DNA of 64,000 nt from UMGS1889 sp964540575 (GTDB lineage Bacteria; Bacillota; Clostridia; Oscillospirales; Ruminococcaceae): the NCBI GenBank assembly GCA_964540575.1, contig CAZINI010000003.1, forward strand, positions 1-64,000, in the 5' to 3' direction. Shown here one piece after another: positions 50,330 to 59,482 of this stretch. Made by a program: the position numbers and the translations under genes. Positions within the stretch are counted from its first letter, which is position 1. Each line of letters starts with the position of its first letter. Under the pieces are notes generated by a model that was not told the origin of the DNA, made no database searches, and saw only the letters and a program-made list of their open reading frames with translations.

Positions 50330-51442
50330 ATGTCGCTCTTTAATCTCGGTGAAAAAGCTTACGTTATGCTGGAAAACGGCAGAGTTTTCGAGGGATATTC
50401 CTTCGGAGCAAAAGGCACTTCATTCGGTGAGATAGTCTTTACCACAAGTATGACTGCTTACGAGGAAACGCTGACAGACCCAAGCTATTTCGGTCAGATA
50501 GTAACTCAGACATTCCCCCTTATCGGAAATTACGGCGTTAACGACAGCGATTACGAGTCCAAAGGCTCTGCTGTCAGCGGTTATATCGTAAGGGAATGGT
50601 GCAATGCTCCGTCCAATTTCAGGTGCGAGGGGAATATCGACGATTTCCTGAAAAGACACGGAATTATCGGAATACATTCCATCGACACAAGATGCCTTAC
50701 AAGAATTATCAGAGAACACGGCGTTATGAACGGCGTTATCACCACGGAAAATGTTTATGAGAAAAAGGAAGAGTTCCTTAAAAAGATAAAGGAATTTTCC
50801 ATTGTGAACGCCGTTGCTTCCGTTACCTGCAAGGAAATGGAGGAGTACAAGGCGGAAGATCCCCTTTATAATGTAGTGCTTTTCGATTTTGGATATAAGT
50901 ACAATATCCGAAAAGAACTGGTGAAAAGGGGCTGCAATGTTACTGTTGTTCCCGCCGATACGACTCCCGAAAAGATAAAGGAGCTTGCTCCCGACGGCAT
51001 TATGCTGTCAAACGGTCCGGGAAATCCTGCGGAGAATGTTAAGATCATCGAAAATCTCAGAGAGCTTATCAAGCTGAAAATACCTACCTTTGGCATTTGT
51101 CTGGGACATCAGCTGATGGCTCTGGCAAACGGTGCAAAGACCGAAAAACTCAAATACGGTCACCGTGGTGCAAATCAGCCTGTGGTGGATATTCGTCTGG
51201 ATAAGACCTTTGTTACCTCTCAGAACCACGGATATGCGGTCATTTCCGACAGCGTTCCCGCCGAGGTGGGCGAGGTGTCCCACAAAAATGCCAATGACGG
51301 CACTTGTGAGGGCGTTCGCTACAAGCAGTTCCCCTGCTTTACGGTGCAGTTCCACCCCGAGGCGTGCGGAGGTCCGCTGGATACGTCCTATCTTTTCGAT
51401 GAATTTATTGATATGATCAAAGCAGATAAGGAGGCAGAGTAA
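50330..51442 (+). CDS. carA: Carbamoyl phosphate synthase small (glutaminase) subunit
   Basis: 370 residues. The N-terminal CarA-specific domain begins YVMLENGRVFEGYSFG and the C-terminal class I glutamine amidotransferase has the nucleophile Cys in GICLGHQLMALANG with the His-Glu pair in VQFHPEACGGP. It supplies ammonia to CarB. AGAAAGGAAG precedes the ATG. carB starts one base after its stop. Placement in the pyr operon suggests a pyrimidine-dedicated enzyme unless it also serves arginine. Confidence 0.96.
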   Translation: MSLFNLGEKAYVMLENGRVFEGYSFGAKGTSFGEIVFTTSMTAYEETLTDPSYFGQIVTQTFPLIGNYGVNDSDYESKGSAVSGYIVREWCNAPSNFRCEGNIDDFLKRHGIIGIHSIDTRCLTRIIREHGVMNGVITTENVYEKKEEFLKKIKEFSIVNAVASVTCKEMEEYKAEDPLYNVVLFDFGYKYNIRKELVKRGCNVTVVPADTTPEKIKELAPDGIMLSNGPGNPAENVKIIENLRELIKLKIPTFGICLGHQLMALANGAKTEKLKYGHRGANQPVVDIRLDKTFVTSQNHGYAVISDSVPAEVGEVSHKNANDGTCEGVRYKQFPCFTVQFHPEACGGPLDTSYLFDEFIDMIKADKEAE

Positions 51443-51443
51443 A

Positions 51444-54400
51444 ATGCCGCTTCGTTCAGATATTAAAAAGGTACTTGTTATCGGTTCGGGACCTATCGTT
51501 ATCGGTCAGGCTGCCGAGTTTGACTATGCGGGCACTCAGGCGTGCCGTGCATTGAAGCAGGAGGGTCTGGAGGTCGTTCTTATCAACTCCAATCCTGCGA
51601 CTATTATGACGGATAAGGCTATGGCGGACAAGGTTTACATTGAACCGCTTACCCTTGACGTTGTTAAGAAGATAATCGAAATTGAAAAGCCCGACAGCGT
51701 TCTGTCCACACTGGGCGGACAGACGGGTCTGACACTTTCCATGCAGCTGGCAGAGGAGGGCTTCCTCGATGCCCATAATGTAAAGCTTTTGGGTGCAAAT
51801 CCCGAAACTATCCATAAGGCGGAGGACAGACAGGCGTTCAAGGACACTATGGAGAAGATAGGCGAGCCTGTTATCCCGTCTAAGGTGGTTGAGGACGTGG
51901 AGTCTGCGGTCGAATTTGCAAGGGTGATCGACTATCCCGTTATCGTGCGTCCTGCATTCACTCTCGGCGGAACGGGCGGCGGTATTGCCTATAATGAAGA
52001 GGAACTTCGTGATATTGCCACCAACGGTCTGCGTCTTTCGCCTATCACTCAGATTTTGGTCGAGAAATGCATCAGCGGCTGGAAGGAGATAGAATTCGAG
52101 GTAATCAGGGACAGCAAGGGAAATGTTATCACCGTCTGCTCCATGGAAAACTTCGACCCCGTAGGCGTTCATACGGGCGACAGTATCGTTATCGCTCCCG
52201 CTGTTACTCTCACCGATAAGGAATATCAGATGCTCCGTACCGCTGCACTGAATATCATCTCCGAGCTTAAGGTAGAGGGCGGCTGCAACTGTCAGTTTGC
52301 ACTGCACCCCAATTCCTTTGAATATGCGGTTATCGAGGTAAACCCCCGTGTAAGCCGTTCATCTGCACTGGCTTCCAAGGCAACGGGCTATCCTATTGCA
52401 AAGGTTGCAACGAGAATAGCTATCGGTTACAGTCTGGACGAGATAATCAACGCCGTTACGGGCAAAACATATGCATGCTTCGAGCCTGCTCTTGACTATG
52501 TTGTTGTAAAATTCCCGAAATGGCCTTTCGATAAATTCGTATATGCAAAGCGTACCCTCGGCACTCAGATGAAGGCAACGGGCGAGGTCATGGCTATCGG
52601 AACTTCCTTTGAACAGGCAATGATGAAGGCTGTTCGTTCCATCGAGCTGGGGCTTGATAGTATGAATCTGAAAAAGCTTGCCAAGCTGTCCGACGAGGAG
52701 ATAAAGAACAAGATCGCCGATACCGATGATGAGCGTTCCTTTGTGGTATTCGAGGCTCTAAAGAGGGGCATTTCCATTGACTATATCCACGAAATAACCA
52801 AGATAGACAAGTGGTTCCTGTCAAAGCTTAACAATCTGGTCGAGCTGGAAAAGCTGCTGGCTGACGGTGAGTTGACGGAGGAAAAGTACGACCTTGCCAA
52901 GAGATACGGCTACCTTGACAGCACTATCGAGCGTATGAGCGGACAGAAATGTCCCAAGAGGACTCGTGCAGTATTCAAGATGGTTGATACCTGTGCAGGT
53001 GAGTTCAAGGCGGAAACACCCTATTTCTATTCCACCTTTGACGAGGAGAACGAAGCAAAGCAGTTCATCGAAAGAACCGACACGGGCAAGAAAAAGGTCA
53101 TTGTTTTCGGCTCGGGACCTATCAGAATAGGACAGGGCATCGAGTTTGACTACTGCTCCGTTCACTGTGTATGGGCACTCAAAGAGCTGGGATATGAAGC
53201 TGTTATCTGCAACAACAACCCCGAAACCGTATCTACCGACTTCGACACGGGCGACAGGCTTTACTTCGACCCCCTGACCAAGGAGGACGTTGAAGCTATC
53301 ATCGAAACGGAACAGCCCTACGGCGTTGTGGTTCAGTTCGGCGGACAGACCGCTATCAAGCTGACAAAGCACCTCTCGGAAATGGGCGTGAATATCCTCG
53401 GAACGTCTGCGGACAGCATCGACGCTGCGGAGGACAGAGAGCGTTTTGACGAGCTGCTGAACAAGTGCGGCATTCCCCGTCCTGCGGGACATACCGTTAT
53501 GACCGAGGAGGAGGCTTTAAAGGCAGCGGAGGATCTGGGCTATCCCGTGCTTATGCGTCCGTCCTACGTTCTCGGCGGTCAGAATATGATTATCGCACAT
53601 TCCGAAAAGGATATTATCGAATATATGGCTATCATCTGCCGAAACGGTCTGGAAAATCCCGTGCTTATTGACAAGTATATGATGGGCAAGGAGGTCGAGG
53701 TCGACGCTATCTGCGACGGAAAGGACTTCCTTATCCCCGGAATTATGGAGCATATCGAAAGAGCGGGTATCCACTCGGGAGATTCAATATCCGTATATCC
53801 CGCACTGACACTTACCAAGAAGATAAAGGAAACCATTATCGAATATACAAGGCGGCTTGCTACCGAGCTCCACGTTATCGGTCTGGTGAATATCCAGTAT
53901 GTCGTATATAACGGCGAGGTATATGTTATCGAGGTAAACCCTCGTTCGTCGAGAACTGTGCCCTATATCTCAAAGGTATCGGGCGTGCCTATGGTGGATA
54001 TTGCCACTAAGATAATGTGCGGCGAAACTCTTGCGGAGCAGGGATATAAGAGCGGTCTTTACAAGGAGGCTGACTATATCGCCGTAAAGGTTCCCGTATT
54101 CAGCTTTGAGAAGCTCCACGACGTTGATACGGCGTTGGGACCCGAGATGAAGTCTACGGGCGAATGTCTGGGTATTGCCCGTTCGTTCGAGGACGCACTT
54201 TTCAAGGGACTTATCGCTGCGGGATATAATATGAAGAAGAGCGGCGGCGTTCTCGTCACCGTAAGAGATACCGACAAGCAGGAGATAATCTACGTTGCGG
54301 ACAAGTTCGAGCATCTGGGCTTTGACATTTACGCCACAAGCGGAACGGCTTCCGTCCTCAACAAGAATATGGTGGCTGCAAACGTTGTCCGCCGTGTTTC

Positions 54401-54635
54401 CGAGGAAAAGCCAAACGTTATGACCCTGCTGGACGAGGGCAAGATAGACTATGTTATCTCAACCTCGGAAAAAGGCAGACTGCCCGCTCTTGACAGCGTA
54501 AAGATAAGGCGTAAAACGGTGGAGCGTTCCATCTGCTGTCTGACGGCTATCGATACTGCCAATGCCGTTGCGGATATTCTGGCAATGGGCAAGCATATCG
54601 AGGATATGGAAATGGTTGACATTACCAAGATATAA
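51444..54635 (+). CDS. carB: Carbamoyl phosphate synthase large subunit
   Basis: 1063 residues, the usual size. Two homologous halves each contain an ATP-grasp fold: the first (about 1-400, GSGPIVIGQAAEFDYAGTQA) phosphorylates bicarbonate, the second (about 545-930, GSGPIRIGQGIEFDYCSVH) phosphorylates carbamate. An oligomerisation domain lies between, and an MGS-like allosteric domain (about 935-1063) should bind UMP or ornithine. AAGGAGG before the ATG lies within carA, so the subunits should be made in balance. Confidence 0.97.
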   Translation: MPLRSDIKKVLVIGSGPIVIGQAAEFDYAGTQACRALKQEGLEVVLINSNPATIMTDKAMADKVYIEPLTLDVVKKIIEIEKPDSVLSTLGGQTGLTLSMQLAEEGFLDAHNVKLLGANPETIHKAEDRQAFKDTMEKIGEPVIPSKVVEDVESAVEFARVIDYPVIVRPAFTLGGTGGGIAYNEEELRDIATNGLRLSPITQILVEKCISGWKEIEFEVIRDSKGNVITVCSMENFDPVGVHTGDSIVIAPAVTLTDKEYQMLRTAALNIISELKVEGGCNCQFALHPNSFEYAVIEVNPRVSRSSALASKATGYPIAKVATRIAIGYSLDEIINAVTGKTYACFEPALDYVVVKFPKWPFDKFVYAKRTLGTQMKATGEVMAIGTSFEQAMMKAVRSIELGLDSMNLKKLAKLSDEEIKNKIADTDDERSFVVFEALKRGISIDYIHEITKIDKWFLSKLNNLVELEKLLADGELTEEKYDLAKRYGYLDSTIERMSGQKCPKRTRAVFKMVDTCAGEFKAETPYFYSTFDEENEAKQFIERTDTGKKKVIVFGSGPIRIGQGIEFDYCSVHCVWALKELGYEAVICNNNPETVSTDFDTGDRLYFDPLTKEDVEAIIETEQPYGVVVQFGGQTAIKLTKHLSEMGVNILGTSADSIDAAEDRERFDELLNKCGIPRPAGHTVMTEEEALKAAEDLGYPVLMRPSYVLGGQNMIIAHSEKDIIEYMAIICRNGLENPVLIDKYMMGKEVEVDAICDGKDFLIPGIMEHIERAGIHSGDSISVYPALTLTKKIKETIIEYTRRLATELHVIGLVNIQYVVYNGEVYVIEVNPRSSRTVPYISKVSGVPMVDIATKIMCGETLAEQGYKSGLYKEADYIAVKVPVFSFEKLHDVDTALGPEMKSTGECLGIARSFEDALFKGLIAAGYNMKKSGGVLVTVRDTDKQEIIYVADKFEHLGFDIYATSGTASVLNKNMVAANVVRRVSEEKPNVMTLLDEGKIDYVISTSEKGRLPALDSVKIRRKTVERSICCLTAIDTANAVADILAMGKHIEDMEMVDITKI

Positions 54636-54700
54636 TATTTCGGACGGCTATCTCCGAAAACAGGGGGTTGCCGTTCAGTTTTTAAAGAGGAGGACATAAA

Positions 54701-55480
54701 TTGCAGTATTTTCAGGGAATTTATCCAATAATCTCAAAGAAAACGCTGGCAAAGGAGATCTATGATATGGAGATACTTTGCCCCGACGTTGCCGCCGAAG
54801 CTGTATGCGGACAGTTCGTGAATATCAAGGCTGACGGATATATGCTCCGCCGTCCTATATCAATATGTGGTATTGACAAGGATAAGGGCATTCTACGGAT
54901 AGTGTTCGAGGTAAGAGGAAAGGGAACAAAGGCTATATCCCGTCTGAGAGAAGGGGATATGATAGATATTGTCGCTCCCTTAGGCGGCAGGGGCTTTGAG
55001 CTTCTGGACAGCGGCAAGAAGGCTGTTATTATCGGCGGCGGCATAGGCAATCCGCCTATGGTGGGAATTGCCGAGCATTACGGCAAAAACGCCGTTGTTA
55101 TCAGCGGTTTCCGAAACGCTTCTGCGGTCATTTTACAGGAGGATTTCGCAAAGACGGGTGCGGAGGTCATTCTCTGCACCGATGACGGTTCTGCCGGCAG
55201 AAAGGGCTTTGTCACCAACGCTCTTGCGGATATTCTGGCAGAGTCCACGCCAGATATTATATATGCCTGCGGCCCCGATGTGATGCTCAGAGGTATCTGC
55301 AAGGCGGCTGCCGAAAAGGGTATCAGATGCCAGGTGTCGCTGGAGGAGAGAATGGGCTGCGGCGTTGGTGCTTGCTTAGTGTGTGCCTGCCGAACTATTC
55401 GGGACGGTCAGGAATATTTCGCACACGTCTGCAAGGACGGTCCTGTGTTTGATTCAAAGGAGGTGTATCCCAATGAGTGA
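54701..55480 (+). CDS. pyrK: Dihydroorotate dehydrogenase B electron transfer subunit
   Basis: 259 residues. An FAD-binding barrel (about 1-100, MLRRPISICGID), an NAD-binding domain (about 105-215, AVIIGGGIGNPPM) and a C-terminal 2Fe-2S site (MGCGVGACLVCAC, then a last Cys in HVCKDGP) pass electrons from PyrD to NAD. The start is TTG at 54701, eight bases after AGAGGAGG. It overlaps pyrD by 8 bases. A 65-base gap separates it from carB. Confidence 0.95.
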   Translation: MQYFQGIYPIISKKTLAKEIYDMEILCPDVAAEAVCGQFVNIKADGYMLRRPISICGIDKDKGILRIVFEVRGKGTKAISRLREGDMIDIVAPLGGRGFELLDSGKKAVIIGGGIGNPPMVGIAEHYGKNAVVISGFRNASAVILQEDFAKTGAEVILCTDDGSAGRKGFVTNALADILAESTPDIIYACGPDVMLRGICKAAAEKGIRCQVSLEERMGCGVGACLVCACRTIRDGQEYFAHVCKDGPVFDSKEVYPNE

Positions 55481-56387
55481 GAGGCTTGCGGTAAATTTTG
55501 CGGGGGTAGAGTTCAAAAATCCCATAGTTCCCGCTTCGGGAGCGTTCGGTTACGGTCGGGAATATGAGAAGTTTTTCCCCTTGTCCAAGCTGGGCGGCAT
55601 TTCCGTCAAGGGTACGACCTTGAAGCCGAGAAACGGCAATCCCGCTCCGAGAATTGCGGAAACACCATCGGGTATGCTGAATTCCGTCGGGCTGCAGAAC
55701 CCCGGCGTTGAACATTTTCTGAATGTTGAGCTGCCCAATCTCAAGACAAAGGACACGGTTGTTATTGCAAATGTTGCGGGTGCAAATGTGGAGGAATACG
55801 GCGAAATTGCCGCTATGATAGACAAGTCCGAGGTTGATATGATCGAGGTGAACATTTCCTGCCCCAATGTTAAGGAGGGCGGTGTTGCGTTCGGCGTTAC
55901 CTGTGACGGTGCGGCGGCGGTCACGAGGGCAGTCAGACGTGCAACTTCCAAGCCTGTGATGATGAAGCTGTCCCCCAATGTTACGTCCATCACCGACATT
56001 GCAAAGGCGGTCGAGGCGGAGGGAGCGGACGCCGTTTCCCTGATAAACACGCTTCTGGGAATGAGGATAGACATAAAGACACGCCGTCCCATTCTTCACA
56101 ACAATGTGGGCGGACTGTCGGGTCCTGCGGTATTTCCCGTGGCGGTGAGAATGGTATGGCAGGTGGCAAATGCCGTGAATATCCCCGTCTGCGGAATGGG
56201 TGGTGTGTCCTCATGGGAGGACGCTGCCGAGATGATGATGGCAGGTGCGTCCCTTATTCAGGTGGGTGCGGCACTGTTTGCCGACCCCTATGCGGCTGTG
56301 AAGATAGTTGACGGTCTGGAGAATTACTGTGCAGAACAGAAAATCGCCAATATTTCCGAGATAGTCGGCACGGTTCAGCCGTGGTAA
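55473..56387 (+). CDS. pyrD: Dihydroorotate dehydrogenase, class 1B catalytic subunit
   Basis: About 304 residues. FMN-dependent oxidation of dihydroorotate to orotate. NPIVPASGAFGYGREY, KGTTLKPRNGNPAPR, VNISCPNVKEGG with the catalytic Cys, and GMGGVSSWEDA mark the class 1B enzyme, which works with PyrK and NAD. The start at 55473 follows a full AAAGGAGGTG. It overlaps the end of pyrK (ATGAGTGA). Confidence 0.96.
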   Translation: MSERLAVNFAGVEFKNPIVPASGAFGYGREYEKFFPLSKLGGISVKGTTLKPRNGNPAPRIAETPSGMLNSVGLQNPGVEHFLNVELPNLKTKDTVVIANVAGANVEEYGEIAAMIDKSEVDMIEVNISCPNVKEGGVAFGVTCDGAAAVTRAVRRATSKPVMMKLSPNVTSITDIAKAVEAEGADAVSLINTLLGMRIDIKTRRPILHNNVGGLSGPAVFPVAVRMVWQVANAVNIPVCGMGGVSSWEDAAEMMMAGASLIQVGAALFADPYAAVKIVDGLENYCAEQKIANISEIVGTVQPW

Positions 56388-56399
56388 GGGGCATATCAT

Positions 56400-57059
56400 A
56401 TGGTTAAGGTATATTTTGTCCGTCACTCCGAAGCTGAGGGAAATGTCAAGGAGTTTTTTCAGGGGCGTATCAACACCGAGGTGTCCGAAAAGGGCAGGCG
56501 GCAGCTGGAATGTTTAGCCGAGCGGTTTCGGGATATTCCCTTTGACGAAATTTACAGCAGTCCATTAAAACGGACAGTTTCCACGGCGGAAGCGATAAAT
56601 CGTTATCATCACAAGGAGATACGCTTCGACGACGGGCTTATGGAGATAAACGGCGGCGTCTGGGAGGGTGTTCCTTGGGCTGATTTGCCCGAGAAATATC
56701 CCCTTGAATATGACCAATGGGTGAACAGAATGTGGGAATTTTCCCCCGAAAACGGCGAAAAAATGACCGAGGTTTTCGAGCGAATGAAGATGACCGTTGA
56801 CGGCATCGTCCGTGAAAATGACGGAAAAACCATAGTTATCGTTTCTCATGGCTGTGCACTGCGGAACTATCTCTGTTACGCAAACGGCGACGATATTACC
56901 CATCTGAAGGACGTTGGCTGGTCGGACAACACGGCGGTTTCTCTGGCGGAATATGACGAGGGCTTCAGACCGAGGATAATTTTCAAGAACAACGCCGACC
57001 ATCTGGACGGTGAGCTGTCCACGCTGGCGGCATCTAAGTGGTGCATAAAGAGTAAGTAA
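56400..57059 (+). CDS. Histidine phosphatase family protein
   Basis: 219 residues of the phosphoglycerate-mutase-like histidine phosphatase superfamily. The phospho-acceptor is in FVRHSEAEGN, with the supporting Arg in SSPLKRTVSTAEA and the second His in IVSHGCALRNYL. It starts 12 bases after pyrD and appears to be the last gene of the pyr operon. A phosphatase on a nucleotide, alpha-ribazole phosphate or sugar phosphate is possible; the substrate cannot be read. It is not the glycolytic enzyme, which is gpmI here. Confidence 0.85.
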   Translation: MVKVYFVRHSEAEGNVKEFFQGRINTEVSEKGRRQLECLAERFRDIPFDEIYSSPLKRTVSTAEAINRYHHKEIRFDDGLMEINGGVWEGVPWADLPEKYPLEYDQWVNRMWEFSPENGEKMTEVFERMKMTVDGIVRENDGKTIVIVSHGCALRNYLCYANGDDITHLKDVGWSDNTAVSLAEYDEGFRPRIIFKNNADHLDGELSTLAASKWCIKSK

Positions 57060-57106
57060 TTATGGATATGAAATGTCCGATTTGAACAAAATCGGCATAA
57101 ATGGTT

Positions 57107-57151
57107 AAATTATGGCGATTGTCGATTTTTGGTTGACAATCGCCATAATTT
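57107..57151. promoter_or_regulatory. 17-bp inverted repeat overlapping a possible bioY promoter
   Basis: The arm 57107-57123 (begins AAATTATGGCGATTG) pairs perfectly with 57135-57151. A TTGACA at 57133-57138 with TAATCT 17 bp later (57156-57161) lies partly within it. So it may be an operator for bioY, or the terminator of the pyr operon. No T-run follows. It contains GGTTGACAAT, close to one half of a BirA box, but the partner half and spacing do not fit. Confidence 0.5.
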
Positions 57152-57292
57152 ATGTTAATCTTATAACTGCGGCGGATATGAAAAGGTATATTTTTACTTT
57201 TACGAAATATACGAAGATAGCTGCAGATATTGATATTTCGGAAAAAACGATATATCCTCCGTCAAATAGTTTTCATTCAGAGGCGATTTATT

Positions 57293-57862
57293 ATGAGCGA
57301 AACAAAGGTTGTTAATCAACAAAATAGTAAACTTTCAGTAAAAGAAATGGTATTTATTGCTATGTTTGCGGTGCTGATAGCCGTATGTTCTTGGATATCT
57401 ATCCCGACAACGGTTCCGTTCACTCTGCAAACCTTCGGCATTTTCTGTGCGGTGGGAATGCTGGGCGGCAAAAGGGGAAGCCTTGCGGTGCTGGTGTACA
57501 TACTGCTGGGTGCTGTGGGAATTCCCGTATTTGCGGGCTTTTCTCACGGAATAGGTGCACTTCTCGGCACGACGGGTGGATATATTATCGGCTTCCTGCT
57601 GCTGGCTATGGCGTATTGGCTGCTGACCTCGCTGTTCGGCGAAAAGCTGCCTGTTATGGCGGCGGCAATGGTGCTGGGGCTTATCCTCTGCTATGCGTTC
57701 GGCACTGTATGGTTTATGATAGTTTACGCAAAAAATAACGAAGCTGTGGGGCTGTGGACGGCTCTCGGCTGGTGCGTTTTCCCATTTATTATCCCCGACC
57801 TGCTGAAAATGGTGCTGGCAATTCTGCTGACAAAGAGGATAGGAAAGCTTGTCAAGCTATAA
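57293..57862 (+). CDS. bioY: Biotin transporter substrate-binding subunit BioY
   Basis: 189 residues with about six membrane helices. MVFIAMFAVLIAVCSWISIP, the TLQTFGIF segment and the GxxxYILLGAVGIPVFAGF stretch are BioY hallmarks. It is the S component of an energy-coupling-factor importer. No EcfA or EcfT gene is next to it, so it must share a common ECF module. The start at 57293 follows AGAGGCG. It overlaps the DUF1284 gene by 14 bases. Confidence 0.93.
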   Translation: MSETKVVNQQNSKLSVKEMVFIAMFAVLIAVCSWISIPTTVPFTLQTFGIFCAVGMLGGKRGSLAVLVYILLGAVGIPVFAGFSHGIGALLGTTGGYIIGFLLLAMAYWLLTSLFGEKLPVMAAAMVLGLILCYAFGTVWFMIVYAKNNEAVGLWTALGWCVFPFIIPDLLKMVLAILLTKRIGKLVKL

Positions 57863-58238
57863 GCTGCGTCCCCATCACGGGCTTTGCACGGCATTTTTCG
57901 AGGGGAAGGGTTACAGCGTAGATTTCGTTCGGAATATGACTGCCGTTATCGAAATGCTTGAACGGGACGACCCCGAAATTGTCCTGACTGTCGGGGAGGA
58001 CATTATCTGCGGGAACTGTCCCAATAACAGGACACATATCTGTGAAAGCTCGGAAAAGGTTGTGAGATATGACGGTGCGGTGCTGGAACTATGCGGGCTG
58101 GCGGCGGGAGATGCTGTCCGTTGGTCGGACTTTCGCAGTGCCGTTTTCGACAGGATAATATCCCCGGGCAGGCTTTCGGAGGTCTGCGGCGGGTGTCAAT
58201 GGTATAATATTTGCGGAGAAAAATCCCATAGCTTGTGA
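57849..58238 (+). CDS. DUF1284 cysteine-rich protein
   Basis: 129 residues. LRPHHGLCTAFFEGKGYS at the N-terminus and CGNCPNN, then CGGCQWYNIC near the C-terminus, fit DUF1284. The paired Cys motifs could hold an Fe-S cluster. The start is TTG at 57849, about eight bases after GAGGAT, within the 3' end of bioY. DUF1284 genes often sit beside bioY in Firmicutes (from memory), so a biotin link is reasonable, but the function is unknown. A strong terminator overlaps its stop. Confidence 0.82.
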   Translation: MSSYKLRPHHGLCTAFFEGKGYSVDFVRNMTAVIEMLERDDPEIVLTVGEDIICGNCPNNRTHICESSEKVVRYDGAVLELCGLAAGDAVRWSDFRSAVFDRIISPGRLSEVCGGCQWYNICGEKSHSL

Positions 58239-58258
58239 TACGGCTGTGGGATTTTTTT
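58221..58258 (+). terminator. Terminator of bioY-DUF1284
   Basis: AAATCCCATAGC (58221-58232) pairs with GCTGTGGGATTT (58243-58254), extended by a run of T. The left arm includes coding sequence. Confidence 0.88.
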
Positions 58259-58332
58259 GCAATAGTCTATCTTCCTATATATGGATAAAATGTTAAAACA
58301 AATTTCTGAATATAAAACCTTTGTTCAGCTTG

Positions 58333-58360
58333 TTGACAAATTTTCTGAAAGTGGTATAAT
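58333..58360 (+). promoter_or_regulatory. Promoter of the tepA-like gene
   Basis: TTGACA at 58333-58338, 16-bp spacer, TATAAT at 58355-58360. Confidence 0.75.
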
Positions 58361-58426
58361 ATATAATGTATATTTATCTCCAAATGCAAGATTATAGTAC
58401 TATATTAAATTTGCGAGGTAGATATT

Positions 58427-59152
58427 ATGAGCGATACAAACGAAAAGCATGAGAACTCCGACACACCTGTTCAGCAGGAGCTTGACAAGGCGGAGCTTAT
58501 CGAAAAAATGGGGCAGGCGGTGTCCTCGGACGCTAAGCATCTTATCCACTGCCTGACGATAATCGGGCAGATAGAGGGGCACTACATTCTGCCGCCCTCC
58601 GACAAGACCACCAAGTATGAGCATATTATCCCCGCACTGGTGGCGATAGAGCAGGACCGCTCTATCGAGGGGCTGGTGATAATCCTGAACACCGTCGGCG
58701 GGGACGTGGAGGCGGGGCTTGCTATTGCTGAGCTTATCTCGGGTATGAAAACGCCTACCGTTTCGGTGGTGGTCGGGGGAGGACATTCTATCGGCGTGCC
58801 GCTGGCGGTTTCGGCGAAACGGTCGTTTATTGTGCCGTCGGCGACAATGACAATCCACCCCGTAAGAATGAACGGGCTGGTGCTGGGCGTTCCTCAGACG
58901 CTTAACTATTTCGACAAAATTCAGGAGCGGATAACCGATTTCGTTACCCGAAACAGCAAAATTTCCGCCGAACGCTTCCGAAGCCTGATGATGAACAACA
59001 AGCAGCTTGTCCTTGATGTGGGCACGACCCTTGACGGTCGGGACGCCGTAAAAGAGGGGCTTATCGACAGTCTTGGCGGTCTTTCGGACGCTATCGATGC
59101 ACTTTATGAGATGATAGAGCAGTCCGAACCGAGGTATCCGGATAAGGCGTGA
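58427..59152 (+). CDS. ClpP-like serine peptidase, TepA type
   Basis: 241 residues of the Clp protease fold. The catalytic Ser121 is in VVGGGHSIGVPLA and His144 in TMTIHPVR; the acid is likely the Asp in TTLDGRDAV. It matches TepA (translocation-enhancing protein) more than true ClpP: it is longer and has an N-terminal helical extension. TepA is proposed to degrade signal peptides or help secretion at the inner face of the membrane. No Clp ATPase gene is close. Monocistronic with a strong promoter and a GAGGTAG ribosome site. Confidence 0.85.
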   Translation: MSDTNEKHENSDTPVQQELDKAELIEKMGQAVSSDAKHLIHCLTIIGQIEGHYILPPSDKTTKYEHIIPALVAIEQDRSIEGLVIILNTVGGDVEAGLAIAELISGMKTPTVSVVVGGGHSIGVPLAVSAKRSFIVPSATMTIHPVRMNGLVLGVPQTLNYFDKIQERITDFVTRNSKISAERFRSLMMNNKQLVLDVGTTLDGRDAVKEGLIDSLGGLSDAIDALYEMIEQSEPRYPDKA

Positions 59153-59219
59153 TTTTTCGGGCGATACGGTAATATACTATAATTATAGAAATACGCCAAA
59201 CATACAAGGAGGGATTTCT

Positions 59220-59438
59220 GTGAGTACAAAAGAACTTGCATACAGTCTTATTGACAGGCTTGATGAAAAGCAGCTTGATGCTCTTGTTGTAATACTCAGC
59301 GGAATGTCGGGAGTGAAGCCTGTTGAGGAGATAGAACCCGATGAATATGAGCTGAAAATGATAGCAGATTCGGAAGCGGACGACAGCGAAGCCGAGCCTA
59401 TTGAGGATTTTGCAAAAAGATTTCAAAGTGCTGTGTAA
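59220..59438 (+). CDS. Small acidic antitoxin-like protein without a toxin
   Basis: 72 residues. An N-terminal helix-rich segment (KELAYSLIDRLDEKQLDALVVILSG) and an acidic tail (EPDEYELKMIADSEADDSEAEP, with IEDFAKRF at the end) resemble antitoxins that pair with RelE/ParE toxins in Firmicutes, from general shape rather than a firm match. No toxin gene lies within 1 kb on either side. The start is GTG at 59220 after AAGGAGGG. It may be an orphan, or a regulator of uppP, which follows by 45 bases. Confidence 0.55.
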   Translation: MSTKELAYSLIDRLDEKQLDALVVILSGMSGVKPVEEIEPDEYELKMIADSEADDSEAEPIEDFAKRFQSAV

Positions 59439-59482
59439 CACTAGTAGCGTTTCAGTAATATTATTTTTCGGAGTTGATATTC

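Noticed and set aside
57131..57151. BirA operator upstream of bioY
   Set aside because: Only one half-site resembles the consensus; the second half and the 14-16 bp spacing are not found. Kept only as a low-interest palindrome.
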